A stretch of 64,000 nt of DNA, from assembly GCA_041398745.1 (NCBI GenBank), contig JAWKUB010000009.1:299904-363903 (forward strand), given 5' to 3'. Shown here piece by piece: positions 1 through 7,824 of this stretch. Position 1 is the stretch's first letter; every line of letters begins with the position of its first letter. Source of the stretch: JACKHO01 sp041398745. Its GTDB lineage: Bacteria > Planctomycetota > Planctomycetia > Planctomycetales > Planctomycetaceae. The notes under the pieces were generated by a model. The model had not been told where the DNA came from. It ran no database searches and saw nothing but the letters and a program-made list of their open reading frames with translations. The position numbers were made by a program, and so were the translations under genes.

Positions 1-1457
1 TCGTGTACGCCTCTGACAACGGACGCGGCCCCGGACGCACGCACGAGCAGAAAATTCGGGGGAACAAGCTTTCCACTCTCGAAGGGGGAATTCGCGTCCC
101 CGCCATTGCCTGGGGTCCGGGACTTGGACTGCAGCAGAACGTGGAATCAGCGGCAGCTATCCGTGCGATGGACTGGTATCCCACGCTGGCGACATTTGCG
201 GGAATTGAAGTCCCGGCAGGGCGGGTCATTGACGGTCGTGACATCAGTCCGCTTTTGAAAGGTGAGACGAAATTCGTCCCGCCGCCGGGCCTGAAGAAAT
301 CGATCAATGCGGCGGTACCATTGCGTCGTCGCTGGGACCCGCCGGGAGAATGGGAGCCGCTTATGAATCGGCTGGAGTACAGCGAAGCGTTCTTCTACCA
401 CGGTAGCGAAGGAACCTTGTCGGCCGTTCGCTGGCGGAACTGGAAGCTCTATTTGAATCCCCAACTGCAGTTGTACGACCTGGAAAATGATCCCGGCGAG
501 ACCACGCTGGTTCGTAATGGCGAAATCCTGCGGAAGCTGCGCGGCATGGCCATTCTCTTTCAGGAAGAAATGCGACTCGACGCCCGTCCCGCTGGTGAAT
601 TCATACCACCTCGGCCAGATGGTCGTACCGAAATCCCCGCAGCCACTCTGGCCAGCCTGCATGCAAAACAGGACGTCACCTACGCCCGCTACGGCGACCG
701 CACGTTGGAAATGGATATTTACCGGCCCAAGTCAGACTGGGGGAAACTGCCCGCTGTCGTATGCATTCATGGTGGAGGCTGGGCGAAGGGGAACCGGCTC
801 AGTCACGGGACCATCGCACAGGCCCTCGCAGCGCGGGGATACGTCACCGCCACCATTTCTTATCGACTCAGCGGCGAAGCCCCCTTCCCCGCCGCCATTC
901 ACGACTGCAAAGCCGCCGTCCGCTTCCTCCGGGCACACGCAGACGAGTACGGCATTGATGAAGCACACATCGGCGCCATTGGTCTCTCTGCCGGCGGTCA
1001 CCTGGTCGCATTACTTGCAACCTCAGGCGGTGTTCCCGAACTGGAAGGCGATGGCGGCAACGCCGAATTCAGCAGCACCATCCAGGCCGCCCTTCCCATG
1101 GGAGCCCAAACCGACTTCCTCTCACAGCGGACCAAAGAAATCTCCGCAGATCAAAACCGAGGCCAAATCTGGCGACAATTCCTCGGTGGCTCCCAGGCAG
1201 AACAATCAAACGCCTACCGCCTCGCCTCACCACTGGAACACCTGGACGAACACGATCCCCCCTGCTGGTTCCTCACCGGCGAACTCGACGACCCCAGCAC
1301 CCACGCCGACACATTCCGCGAGCAATTGGCAAAGCACAACATCCCAACGGGCCTGACCGTCATCAAAGACGCTCCGCATCCGTTTCTAGGAAAACAGGTG
1401 TGGTTTGATGAAATGATTGACGTGGCAGATGAGTTTTTGCGTAGGACATTGAAATAG
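1..1457 (+). CDS. Sulfatase (C-terminal part) fused to an alpha/beta-hydrolase esterase; truncated at left edge
   Basis: The gene enters from the left edge, so the sulfatase N-terminus with its Cys/Ser formylglycine site is outside the window. Visible residues 1-190 follow the type I sulfatase C-terminal pattern: YASDNG near the edge, then EGGIRVPAIAWGPG, a DWYPTLATFAG block and a terminal YDLENDPGE block. From about residue 215 to 484 comes a complete esterase domain of the carbohydrate-esterase/BD-FAE type, with oxyanion motif HGGGW (256-260), nucleophile elbow GLSAGG (Ser329), an acidic residue around 429-430 and a catalytic-type His at 459. Known of the families: sulfatases remove sulfate esters, and such esterases often remove acyl groups from sugars. 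Inference: a bifunctional enzyme acting on a sulfated, acylated polysaccharide. Start and signal peptide cannot be seen. The next gene begins 58 nt downstream. Confidence 0.85.
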   Translation, partial: VYASDNGRGPGRTHEQKIRGNKLSTLEGGIRVPAIAWGPGLGLQQNVESAAAIRAMDWYPTLATFAGIEVPAGRVIDGRDISPLLKGETKFVPPPGLKKSINAAVPLRRRWDPPGEWEPLMNRLEYSEAFFYHGSEGTLSAVRWRNWKLYLNPQLQLYDLENDPGETTLVRNGEILRKLRGMAILFQEEMRLDARPAGEFIPPRPDGRTEIPAATLASLHAKQDVTYARYGDRTLEMDIYRPKSDWGKLPAVVCIHGGGWAKGNRLSHGTIAQALAARGYVTATISYRLSGEAPFPAAIHDCKAAVRFLRAHADEYGIDEAHIGAIGLSAGGHLVALLATSGGVPELEGDGGNAEFSSTIQAALPMGAQTDFLSQRTKEISADQNRGQIWRQFLGGSQAEQSNAYRLASPLEHLDEHDPPCWFLTGELDDPSTHADTFREQLAKHNIPTGLTVIKDAPHPFLGKQVWFDEMIDVADEFLRRTLK

Positions 1458-1515
1458 CTTCGTTTCCACCTCACCAAGAGAGCTCGGCTCAGCCAGTCAA
1501 GCCGAACAATACGCA

Positions 1516-2022
1516 ATGAGTCGCCACTCCTATCTGAAATACGCCGTTCCCGCGATTGGCACAGTCTATTTCGGCGGGGCGCTGTTTTTGTGGTGCGTAT
1601 TCATCTTCCGGATTGTCGGTGTTGAAGACTTATTGAATGTTCCGCGCCACAATCTGGTATGGAACTTGGGGATTCCATTCTGCCAGTGCGTTTTGCTCCT
1701 GAGCGGATTTTCGTCAGCGATTTACCTCACGAAACGCGGCAGCCGTCTCGCCATACCTGTCACCCTTGGATCAACGCTGCTGACCGGAATTCTCTTCGTC
1801 TGGTTGGCAACACCTGAGAATGCTCAGATCCATTACTTCGGCAGCCCCGAGGTTGTGCAAAACCATTTTCACGTGAACTGGTACGTGTACTCCTGGTTTC
1901 CCATGCTCACAACAGGCAATCGGGCGTTGGTCGCGACAGCAGGGGTCGTGACTGCCGCACTGTTCTTGAAGCACAGCCCCGTAGCGTGCGTCGAGACGCA
2001 CCGAACGATGACCGCAGAATGA
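1516..2022 (+). CDS. Small multi-pass membrane protein, function unknown
   Basis: This 168-residue protein has three clear hydrophobic segments (about 10-33, 49-71 and 80-98) and a weaker one near 136-151. I recognise no family. It follows the sulfatase-esterase gene on the same strand. The last 13 or so residues and the stop codon lie inside a dispersed repeat that begins at about 1982 and has an inverted copy at 3561-3605. The original C-terminus has therefore probably been replaced by repeat sequence, and the gene may be a slightly shortened allele. The start ATG is the first in the frame and no strong ribosome-binding site is visible. Confidence 0.55.
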   Translation: MSRHSYLKYAVPAIGTVYFGGALFLWCVFIFRIVGVEDLLNVPRHNLVWNLGIPFCQCVLLLSGFSSAIYLTKRGSRLAIPVTLGSTLLTGILFVWLATPENAQIHYFGSPEVVQNHFHVNWYVYSWFPMLTTGNRALVATAGVVTAALFLKHSPVACVETHRTMTAE

Positions 2023-2160
2023 CGCTTCTGCGAACCGGAGAACGGAAATCTTCGACTCCAGAAAGGTGCGTCTGGTGACTCATATCAATCCCCACGCTTG
2101 TGGGACCGCTGTCCGTTGGATTCAAACCCCCCTCGTTGACAAAGCCGACGCACCCTACGA
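1982..2160 (+). repeat. Left arm of a composite inverted repeat
   Basis: Three blocks of this stretch recur in inverted orientation, in the mirror-image order, on the far side of the HTH gene: 1982-2026 matches the reverse complement of 3561-3605 at 38 of 45 positions, 2067-2081 matches 3506-3520 exactly (15 of 15), and 2131-2160 matches 3207-3236 exactly (30 of 30). The arm overlaps the last codons of the upstream membrane-protein gene. Confidence 0.75.
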
Positions 2161-2563
2161 CTACTACTGAAGGGTGATGTTCAGCGATAGTCGCACAACA
2201 ATGTGAGTTTGACGGTCGTCGTCCGGCTACGGGAACTTCGCATGGACGTCAATCAAGCCAACACATAAGTTTTTTGAAAAAAATCTTGCACCCCGTACAG
2301 CACCAGTGCGTGGGGCCTCTACTTCTATTACTTACCTACCATTCAACTGAATGTACTTGAGGATATACTAGCTTCAGGCATCCTTATTCGTCACTCGCTC
2401 ACGCCTTCCGGCCCCGAGCATCAACGCTGCCCCCCCGCATGCACAGACGAGTGTGCCCCACTAGCGCTCACGCGGCTGGGGTACATGTTGACCAACGACA
2501 CTTGCCAGCTATTCTTCTCAATGTCGGGCCCGAGAACATGGCAAATGAACAGAGGTAATTCGG
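2161..2563. other. Intergenic stretch without a recognisable gene
   Basis: This lies between the left repeat arm and the HTH gene. The short reading frames here have no recognisable protein features. The A+T-rich segment near 2265-2350 could hold the promoter of the HTH gene, but I cannot define its boxes. Confidence 0.4.
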
Positions 2564-3049
2564 ATGGCAGCAAGTGCAAGCAAGGCAGAGAAAGCATCGA
2601 AACTGCGAGAAAACGAAAAGAAATGGGGCTCAGCCTTGGTTGATGCTGGCTGGACGTTAATTCCTTCAACGATTCTGGAATGCCAACAGACTCTCGGACT
2701 GGACCCAGTTGACCTAAACATTCTTCTGCAACTCGCGCGTCACTGGTGGCAAGAGGGAAATCCACCACACCCGTCCATGAAGACGATTGCCGATTGTATT
2801 GGAAAACATGTCAGCACCGTCCAGCGACGTATCACAAAGTTGAGGAAGAGAGGACTTATTCGTATCGAACATCGGCACAACAAACACGGCGGTCAAACAA
2901 GCAGCAAATACTACTTTGATGGCCTGATAGCGGAAGGAACCAAACTAGCAGAGGAAGCTATTGCGGACCGGAAGGATACCAAGCAGAAAGCAGCAAACCG
3001 TCGAAGAAGACGTAATCCTCAAGGCCCAAAACTCAAAGTTATTCAGTAA
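2564..3049 (+). CDS. Winged-helix DNA-binding protein (HTH_36-like)
   Basis: A 161-residue protein. Residues 45-120 fit a winged helix of the kind found in HTH_36 proteins and plasmid or phage replication initiators: a helical LDPVDLNILLQLARHWW segment, then SMKTIADCIGKHVSTVQRRI as helix-turn-helix, then RGLIRIEHR and a wing containing Gly-Gly. The Lys- and Arg-rich N- and C-termini would help bind DNA. A weak GAGG lies just upstream of the ATG. The gene stands alone between the arms of a composite inverted repeat, which suggests it arrived as cargo or is the remnant of an integrated element. Target and function cannot be told; a transcription regulator and a relic initiator are both possible. 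Confidence 0.6.
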   Translation: MAASASKAEKASKLRENEKKWGSALVDAGWTLIPSTILECQQTLGLDPVDLNILLQLARHWWQEGNPPHPSMKTIADCIGKHVSTVQRRITKLRKRGLIRIEHRHNKHGGQTSSKYYFDGLIAEGTKLAEEAIADRKDTKQKAANRRRRRNPQGPKLKVIQ

Positions 3050-3057
3050 ACAGCGGT

Positions 3058-3157
3058 GCTGGAGTCGCCGCCCCATTCGTAGAGGGGAGCGACTCCAGCA
3101 ACAAGACCGCGGCTGTCCGATTCGCTCCATTTGTCGCGGAGAGATTGGGCAGCCGCG
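3058..3157 (+). repeat. Two adjacent long hairpins downstream of the HTH gene
   Basis: The first hairpin has a perfect 11-bp stem (3058-3068 with 3089-3099) around a 20-nt loop. The second pairs 3108-3118 with 3147-3157, 11 bp including one G-U pair, around a 28-nt loop. Neither is followed by a T-run, so they are not classic terminators. They look like a structured dispersed repeat but may also protect the HTH-gene transcript's 3' end. Confidence 0.55.
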
Positions 3158-3206
3158 ATTTCTTATGACTCTAATCCTAGGCTGCTGTACGTAGTTAATC
3201 CAGTGA

Positions 3207-3605
3207 TCGTAGGGTGCGTCGGCTTTGTCAACGAGGAACGTGTGAATTGGTGTGACATTGGTCTCATCCATGTGCCCCAGGGTGGCCCACCCGCTCGTTC
3301 AGAGCGGTTGGGTGCCGCAGGCACAAGATGATTCATCATCGGTTCTCCTGTCGTGAAGGACGGTCACACAATACTGGACGCGCACGACAAAGCATCTTGT
3401 CGCTCCGCGACCCGACCGGTTCGGTCGGGCCACCCGGGTCGGCTATGTTAGCGAGGAACGTGTGAATCGGTCGGACATCGGTCTTGTCCGTGTGTTGCGT
3501 GACAGGAGTCACCAGACGCATCTTGTAGCAACCGCATGTTAACCCTGCGTGGATTGTTGCCGCGTCAAACTTCGCTCATCGTTCCGTGCGTCTCGCCGCA
3601 CGCTA
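3207..3605 (-). repeat. Right arm of the composite inverted repeat, with an internal duplication
   Basis: This holds the inverted counterparts of the left arm (3207-3236, 3506-3520 and 3561-3605). It is longer than the left arm because one unit is present twice as a diverged direct repeat: about 3211-3275 and about 3436-3494 share blocks such as GCGAGGAACGTGTGAAT with a few changes. A perfect 8-bp hairpin with a 3-nt loop lies at 3411-3429. No gene is seen in 3050-3674. Confidence 0.7.
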
Positions 3606-3627
3606 CTGGAATTCAAATCCCCCCAAG

Positions 3628-3658
3628 CATGCCCACGCTGCTGCGCGACGTGGGCATG
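3628..3658 (-). repeat. Hairpin downstream of the ThuA-like gene
   Basis: A perfect 10-bp stem (3628-3637 with 3649-3658) encloses an 11-nt loop, 17 nt past the stop codon of the minus-strand ThuA-like gene. It lacks a U-tract on the minus strand, so it is at best a weak terminator and may be one more structured repeat. Confidence 0.4.
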
Positions 3659-3674
3659 GCACGGATGGACAACG

Positions 3675-4550
3675 TTACTTCGACTTAAATCCACCCGCTT
3701 CGAAGTCGGCTTTCGCTTTGGCTTCCTGAGCCGCCGAGACTTCGGGGTTCGGGGTAGCGTCAACGTCGAATTCGCGGCGCATCCATTTGATGGCGGACGT
3801 AATGGACGTGAGGTAGGTTTCGTTGGTCCAGCTTTGTTCGCGGTGGCCGAGGTTGTTGTAGTAGAGGCGGCCTTCGCCGGTTTCTTTGATCCAGCAGACG
3901 GGAACGTGGTAGCCGTGTTCGGTATTCACGGCGCTGCCGGTGGGGCTTTGGGAGTAATCCAGGCTGAGCAGCACACGGCACTTTTCTGGTTGCCAGTGGC
4001 GGTACATGTAGATTTCATCCTGGTAGTGGAACTCCGGCCCGAACGATTCGACGAGTCGATTCTTTGGCTCGTGGTTCGTGAGGACAATTTTCGTTCCGGC
4101 CCCCCAAGGGTGACCAATGAACGTGCCGCCCATCATATCCCAGTAGGGTTCGTAGTTGTGGAACGTATCGCCGGCAGAGTGAAAGCCGAGCACGCCGTGT
4201 CCCTTCTGCATAATCCACTCTTTGAAAAAGTAGTCCCGATCCTCTTCGGCAATGGGAAGGTCGAGCGTAGTGTAGAAGGCGACGATGTCGTACTTCTGCA
4301 AATTCTCTTTCGTGAAGTCGGCTGCACAATCCTGCGTGCAGTGCACTTCAAACAGGCCGGTTTGTTCGCCGAGCTGAATCATGGCGATTTCGGCGGGGGC
4401 CAAATTGCCCTCAGGGCGTTTGACCGATCCGTGCACAAAGCCTGCGCTTTGCGTCACGAACAGCATCTTCGAGGGTTTGTCGGCTGCGAAACAGGTGGCG
4501 GTGAACATGACCGCACAGGCGACGAGCCACAGTTTACGACTCAGAAACAT
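3675..4550 (-). CDS. Secreted ThuA-like domain protein
   Basis: About 291 residues from the ATG at 4550, which has GGAG 6 nt upstream; an in-frame GTG at 4568 is less likely. An N-terminal signal peptide (FLSRKLWLVACAVMFTATCFA, cleaved near AA-DK) points to export. The rest matches the ThuA-like, class I amidotransferase-like fold: KMLFVTQSAGFVHGS, then YDIVAFYTTLDLP, GHGVLGFHSAGDTF, GGTFIGHPW, the DEIYMYR and PVCWIKETGEGRLYYNNLGH blocks, and TSAIKWMRREF at the end. ThuA itself is linked to trehalose use in rhizobia. In planctomycetes such domains occur widely in secreted proteins of unproven role, perhaps in sugar metabolism. The gene stands alone. Confidence 0.85.
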   Translation of the reverse strand: MFLSRKLWLVACAVMFTATCFAADKPSKMLFVTQSAGFVHGSVKRPEGNLAPAEIAMIQLGEQTGLFEVHCTQDCAADFTKENLQKYDIVAFYTTLDLPIAEEDRDYFFKEWIMQKGHGVLGFHSAGDTFHNYEPYWDMMGGTFIGHPWGAGTKIVLTNHEPKNRLVESFGPEFHYQDEIYMYRHWQPEKCRVLLSLDYSQSPTGSAVNTEHGYHVPVCWIKETGEGRLYYNNLGHREQSWTNETYLTSITSAIKWMRREFDVDATPNPEVSAAQEAKAKADFEAGGFKSK

Positions 4551-5096
4551 GGAGCACTCCGATATCACTAAGAACTTGTTTGTTGGACAGTACGTGTCTA
4601 CAAATGATAGTCAGAGAGGGAAACCGTTGTCAGCCAACGCGGTCCAGATTCGGGCTTGTGGTGTGCATCCGATGAATGGTGGCAGGTTGTCGGGAACCTT
4701 CACCCTCCCGTCGGCGAAGCCGAAAACGGGAGGGTCGAATCGAGCTTGCGAGATTCGGGGAGGGCAATTCGCGTGTCACCGTAGAATCTTGCCTTACAGG
4801 CAGTTCCGTGTCCACTTTGCATTCGCCCCTCCCCTCGCTTCGCTCGACCCTCCCCGGCGGGGAGGGTGAATTCCTATTCCTCATGCGATTGCCGAGAGCT
4901 GTCCAAATGACTGAGCGAGAAGCACCGCCACCATCTATCGGATGCACCCGCGTACGTTGCATGGGATTTGCTGTGCTCGGTCGCTGCAAACGACACAGGC
5001 AGCTAACATGTGTGGCGTTCCATCACCTGGTTCAGGCACTTTGTTCGGAAGCATTGCGGCTCTCAATGCGACGGCAGTGCGCGGAAAAGTTTTTCG
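4551..5096. other. Intergenic region dominated by G/C-rich repeats
   Basis: No supported gene lies between the ThuA-like gene and glcF. The reading frames that cross it are composed of repeat sequence. Promoters for the two divergent genes must lie here but cannot be defined. Confidence 0.5.
4702..4867. repeat. Structured G/C-rich repeat with two hairpins
   Basis: Hairpin one has a 10-bp outer stem (4702-4711 with 4726-4735), an inner 4-bp CGGC/GCCG stem and a GAA loop. Hairpin two has a 9-bp stem ACCCTCCCC/GGGGAGGGT (4847-4855 with 4859-4867) around GGC. The outermost sequences TTCACCCTCCC (4699) and GGGAGGGTGAA (4860) are inverted copies of each other, so the whole stretch forms one inverted-repeat unit with no open reading frame of its own. 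Confidence 0.65.
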
Positions 5097-6437
5097 ATGT
5101 CTCAGATTTCTCAACTTCCCATTGCCAAGGCCGACAACTCCGAGTGGGGAAAATCGATTCCGTATGACCGGTTCCTCGATTGTGTGCACTGCGGACTTTG
5201 TACCTCGGCCTGCCCGACCTATCTGGAAACGGGGGACGAGAATGACAGTCCGCGCGGTCGCATTTACCTGATGCGAGCCGTCACTGATGGGCGACTCCCG
5301 CTGACCGATCGGATTTCTCGGCACCTGGACCTCTGTCTCGATTGCCGCAGTTGCGAAACGGCGTGTCCTTCTGGCGTTCAATATGGACGTTTGATCGAAC
5401 CATTCCGCGTGGAGATGAAGCAACGCATGCCGCAACGCGGTGCGCAGGCCCGGGCGTCATTCATTCAGCGGATGCTGCTTAACAATTTGTTTCCGTACGC
5501 CGGTCGCTTGAGGTGGGCACTGTTTCCTGCCCGACTCATGCAAATGCTGGGCATTGAACGCTTGTTGGATTCGCTCGGTCTGACCAAGTTGCTGCCACAA
5601 ACATTGCAGCGCATGCAGCGATTGTTGCCACCGCTCAGTGCTCCGCCCAAGCAGTTGCCGAAGCGACTCCCTGCCTGGGGCACCAAGCGGGCCACAGTGG
5701 CTCTGTTCACGGGATGTGTCGCCGATGCCATGTTTCGACACGTGCACTGGGCGACCGCCAAAGTGTTGCAGGCGAATGGCTGTGAGGTGATTATTTCGCG
5801 TCAGCAGGAATGCTGCGGTGCCATTCATTATCACAACGGGCAGGGGAGTCCCGCTCTCGAAATGGCGAAACGGAACGTCGTCGGCCTACTGAAAGAACCG
5901 GTCGATGCCGTCGTCGTCAACGTTGCGGGTTGCGGATCGATGCTCAAAGACTATGGGCACATGGCCGAAGAAGTCGCCCCGGCGGCCAAGGCACTGCATA
6001 ACCAAATGGAAGCGTTCGCCGGCAAAGTGAAAGACATCAACGAGTTTCTGGCAGAATTCGGCCCGGTCAAACCAACGCAGCCCATTCACATCAAAGCGAC
6101 TTATCACGACGCCTGCCATTTGTGCCACGCCCAGCAAATCCGACTGCAACCTCGACAGCTGCTGGGAATGATCCCCGGCCTCGAACTCGTGCCGCTGCGT
6201 GAGTCAGAAGTCTGCTGCGGGGCCGCGGGATCATACAACTTGACCGAGGCTGACATGGCCGACCGACTCGGACGGCGCAAAGTCGCCAACATTCTGGAAA
6301 CCGGAGCCGAAGTCGTCATCTCCGCCAACGCCGGCTGCACCCTGCAAATCCAGGCCATGCTCAAAGAGGTGGGCCGAAGCGACATTCAGGTATTGCATCC
6401 GATGGAATTGCTGGCGCGGGCATATGGTGAGGGATAG
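5097..6437 (+). CDS. glcF: Glycolate oxidase iron-sulfur subunit-like protein (GlcF family)
   Basis: 446 residues from the ATG at 5097; the frame is open further upstream, but that extension has no family character. An N-terminal pair of 4Fe-4S motifs, CVHCGLCTSACP and CLDCRSCETACP, is followed by two CCG (heterodisulfide-reductase-type) domains, seen as QECCGAIHYHNG and EVCCGAAGSYNL plus a YHDACHLCHAQ block. In E. coli GlcF passes electrons from the GlcD/GlcE flavoprotein during glycolate oxidation. Length and motif order agree with GlcF. No glcD or glcE lies in the window, so the partner must be elsewhere; another CCG-domain electron-transfer role (for example in lactate oxidation) is possible. 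Confidence 0.88.
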   Translation: MSQISQLPIAKADNSEWGKSIPYDRFLDCVHCGLCTSACPTYLETGDENDSPRGRIYLMRAVTDGRLPLTDRISRHLDLCLDCRSCETACPSGVQYGRLIEPFRVEMKQRMPQRGAQARASFIQRMLLNNLFPYAGRLRWALFPARLMQMLGIERLLDSLGLTKLLPQTLQRMQRLLPPLSAPPKQLPKRLPAWGTKRATVALFTGCVADAMFRHVHWATAKVLQANGCEVIISRQQECCGAIHYHNGQGSPALEMAKRNVVGLLKEPVDAVVVNVAGCGSMLKDYGHMAEEVAPAAKALHNQMEAFAGKVKDINEFLAEFGPVKPTQPIHIKATYHDACHLCHAQQIRLQPRQLLGMIPGLELVPLRESEVCCGAAGSYNLTEADMADRLGRRKVANILETGAEVVISANAGCTLQIQAMLKEVGRSDIQVLHPMELLARAYGEG

Positions 6438-6512
6438 CGTTCCTTACACTGGTGCAGATAAACTTTACTCGAAGGTCCGAGCAGTTGTGAGAACCGAGAG
6501 GAGATCGTACAC

Positions 6513-7778
6513 ATGTTCCAACGCATCATGACTCTCAGCCTTTTGGCTTTGCTCTATGCGAATTCGTCCTGCCTGGGTGAGGACGTTGTCGAACTGAAAA
6601 ACGGCAACACTGTCCGTGGGAAAATCACCTCGCAGTCGGGTTCATTTGTCGAAATCGAAGTGGTCGTTAACGGCAAGACCTACAAGCGGAAGTATCCGAA
6701 GACACTAGTTGCAGCCGTCCGGACTGGCGATGGTGGCCAGCCTTCTCCAGCAAATTCTTCTGCGCCGTCTCGCACTCGAAAGGAAGTCCTTGATTTAATT
6801 GACTCCGAGGGGAGGACTCCTCCCGATTGGTTTGACGACACACAACTCAACTATCCGAATACGCTCGACCTTTCCTGGCCTCAACCTCCGCCACAGCCCT
6901 GGAATAGTTCCAAGAACGTCGGGCAATTCATTTGGGACCGGGTGAATCCGAATCCCGGCCAATGGCGTGCGGGCGTCAAGCTGATGCACCACATCATGGT
7001 CACGAAAAAGGATGACAAGGAGGTCGTGAACCGCGCCATGATGTCGCTCGGTGCCATGTACCACAATCTGTTTGAGGATTATGCCCGGGCCGCGTTCTGG
7101 TGGCAGCAGGCAGGTGTTGATAAGAGAGCCGTGGGGCAACCGCTTCCCCTCGTGCATCTTGCCAACTGCTACTTCCAGTTGGGCAACAAAGACCTGGCCC
7201 TTGAGACATTGAAGAAACTGACTCGGTACCCACCCGCGACAATCAAGCTACTAGGTGACATGGGGCAGACTGACGATGCTCTCCAACTTGCGGAATCTGG
7301 TGCTCAAGGAGGATCGCCACTCATGTGTTACCTGTATGCCGGCGACGTGTGTCGAGTCGCCGGGCGATTGGATGACGCCGAGCAGTACTACCGAAAGGCC
7401 GTCGATGCGGCCGACCGGGACAAAGGTCGAAGCGCGGCGCACGTTCGCCGAGACAAAGGGCGGGCGCTCGCGAGCCTCGCAGCAATTCAATTCTACCGAC
7501 TGTCGCCTAAGGACGTGGCAGACGGTACGTACGTTGCCAGCAGTCTTGGCTATGAAGATCAGGTCGAGGTCAATGTCGTGGTGGCTGCGGGAGTCATTAC
7601 GGACGTGAAAGTCACGCGGCACAGGGAAAAGCAGTTTTACTCATCCATTACCGACACGCCCCGTACGATTATTGCGAGGCAGACGCTAATGGGAATTGAC
7701 ACCACGAGCGGCGCAACAATTACCTCGGAGGCGATTATCAACGCAACCGCGCAGGCCCTCGCCAAGGGAAAGAAATAG
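6513..7778 (+). CDS. Secreted TPR protein with C-terminal FMN-binding (flavinylation) domain
   Basis: 421 residues with GAGGAG before the ATG. The signal peptide (MFQRIMTLSLLALLYANSSCLG) is followed by a small beta domain (residues 23-70, VELKNGNTVRGKI) typical of planctomycete secreted proteins, then TPR-like helices (about 150-320) and a C-terminal FMN_bind domain (about 340-421). The domain ends in DTTSGATITSEAI (396-408), the signature recognised by the flavin transferase ApbE; Thr402 would carry covalent FMN, as in NqrC and RnfG. A polyferredoxin gene starts 46 nt later. Inference: the two form an extracytoplasmic electron-transfer chain from membrane Fe-S clusters to FMN. No apbE lies in the window. 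The TPR fusion is unusual and may hold a partner protein. Confidence 0.82.
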   Translation: MFQRIMTLSLLALLYANSSCLGEDVVELKNGNTVRGKITSQSGSFVEIEVVVNGKTYKRKYPKTLVAAVRTGDGGQPSPANSSAPSRTRKEVLDLIDSEGRTPPDWFDDTQLNYPNTLDLSWPQPPPQPWNSSKNVGQFIWDRVNPNPGQWRAGVKLMHHIMVTKKDDKEVVNRAMMSLGAMYHNLFEDYARAAFWWQQAGVDKRAVGQPLPLVHLANCYFQLGNKDLALETLKKLTRYPPATIKLLGDMGQTDDALQLAESGAQGGSPLMCYLYAGDVCRVAGRLDDAEQYYRKAVDAADRDKGRSAAHVRRDKGRALASLAAIQFYRLSPKDVADGTYVASSLGYEDQVEVNVVVAAGVITDVKVTRHREKQFYSSITDTPRTIIARQTLMGIDTTSGATITSEAIINATAQALAKGKK

Positions 7779-7824
7779 GGTAGCTGCTCCTCTACGGTTC
7801 GCTTGAAAATAACTTGAGCTTCAC

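Noticed and set aside
487..1356. A 289-codon frame overlapping the sulfatase-esterase gene
   Set aside because: Low-complexity Ser/Pro/Thr shadow frame; the main frame has all the catalytic motifs.
3200..3500. Possible CRISPR-like array from the two related units at about 3211 and 3436
   Set aside because: Only two diverged copies with long, irregular spacing; they are part of the inverted-repeat arm and no cas gene is near.
3549..4571. A 340-codon plus-strand frame opposite the ThuA-like gene
   Set aside because: It mirrors the minus-strand gene, lacks family motifs, and the minus strand has a signal peptide, ribosome-binding site and clear ThuA-like blocks.
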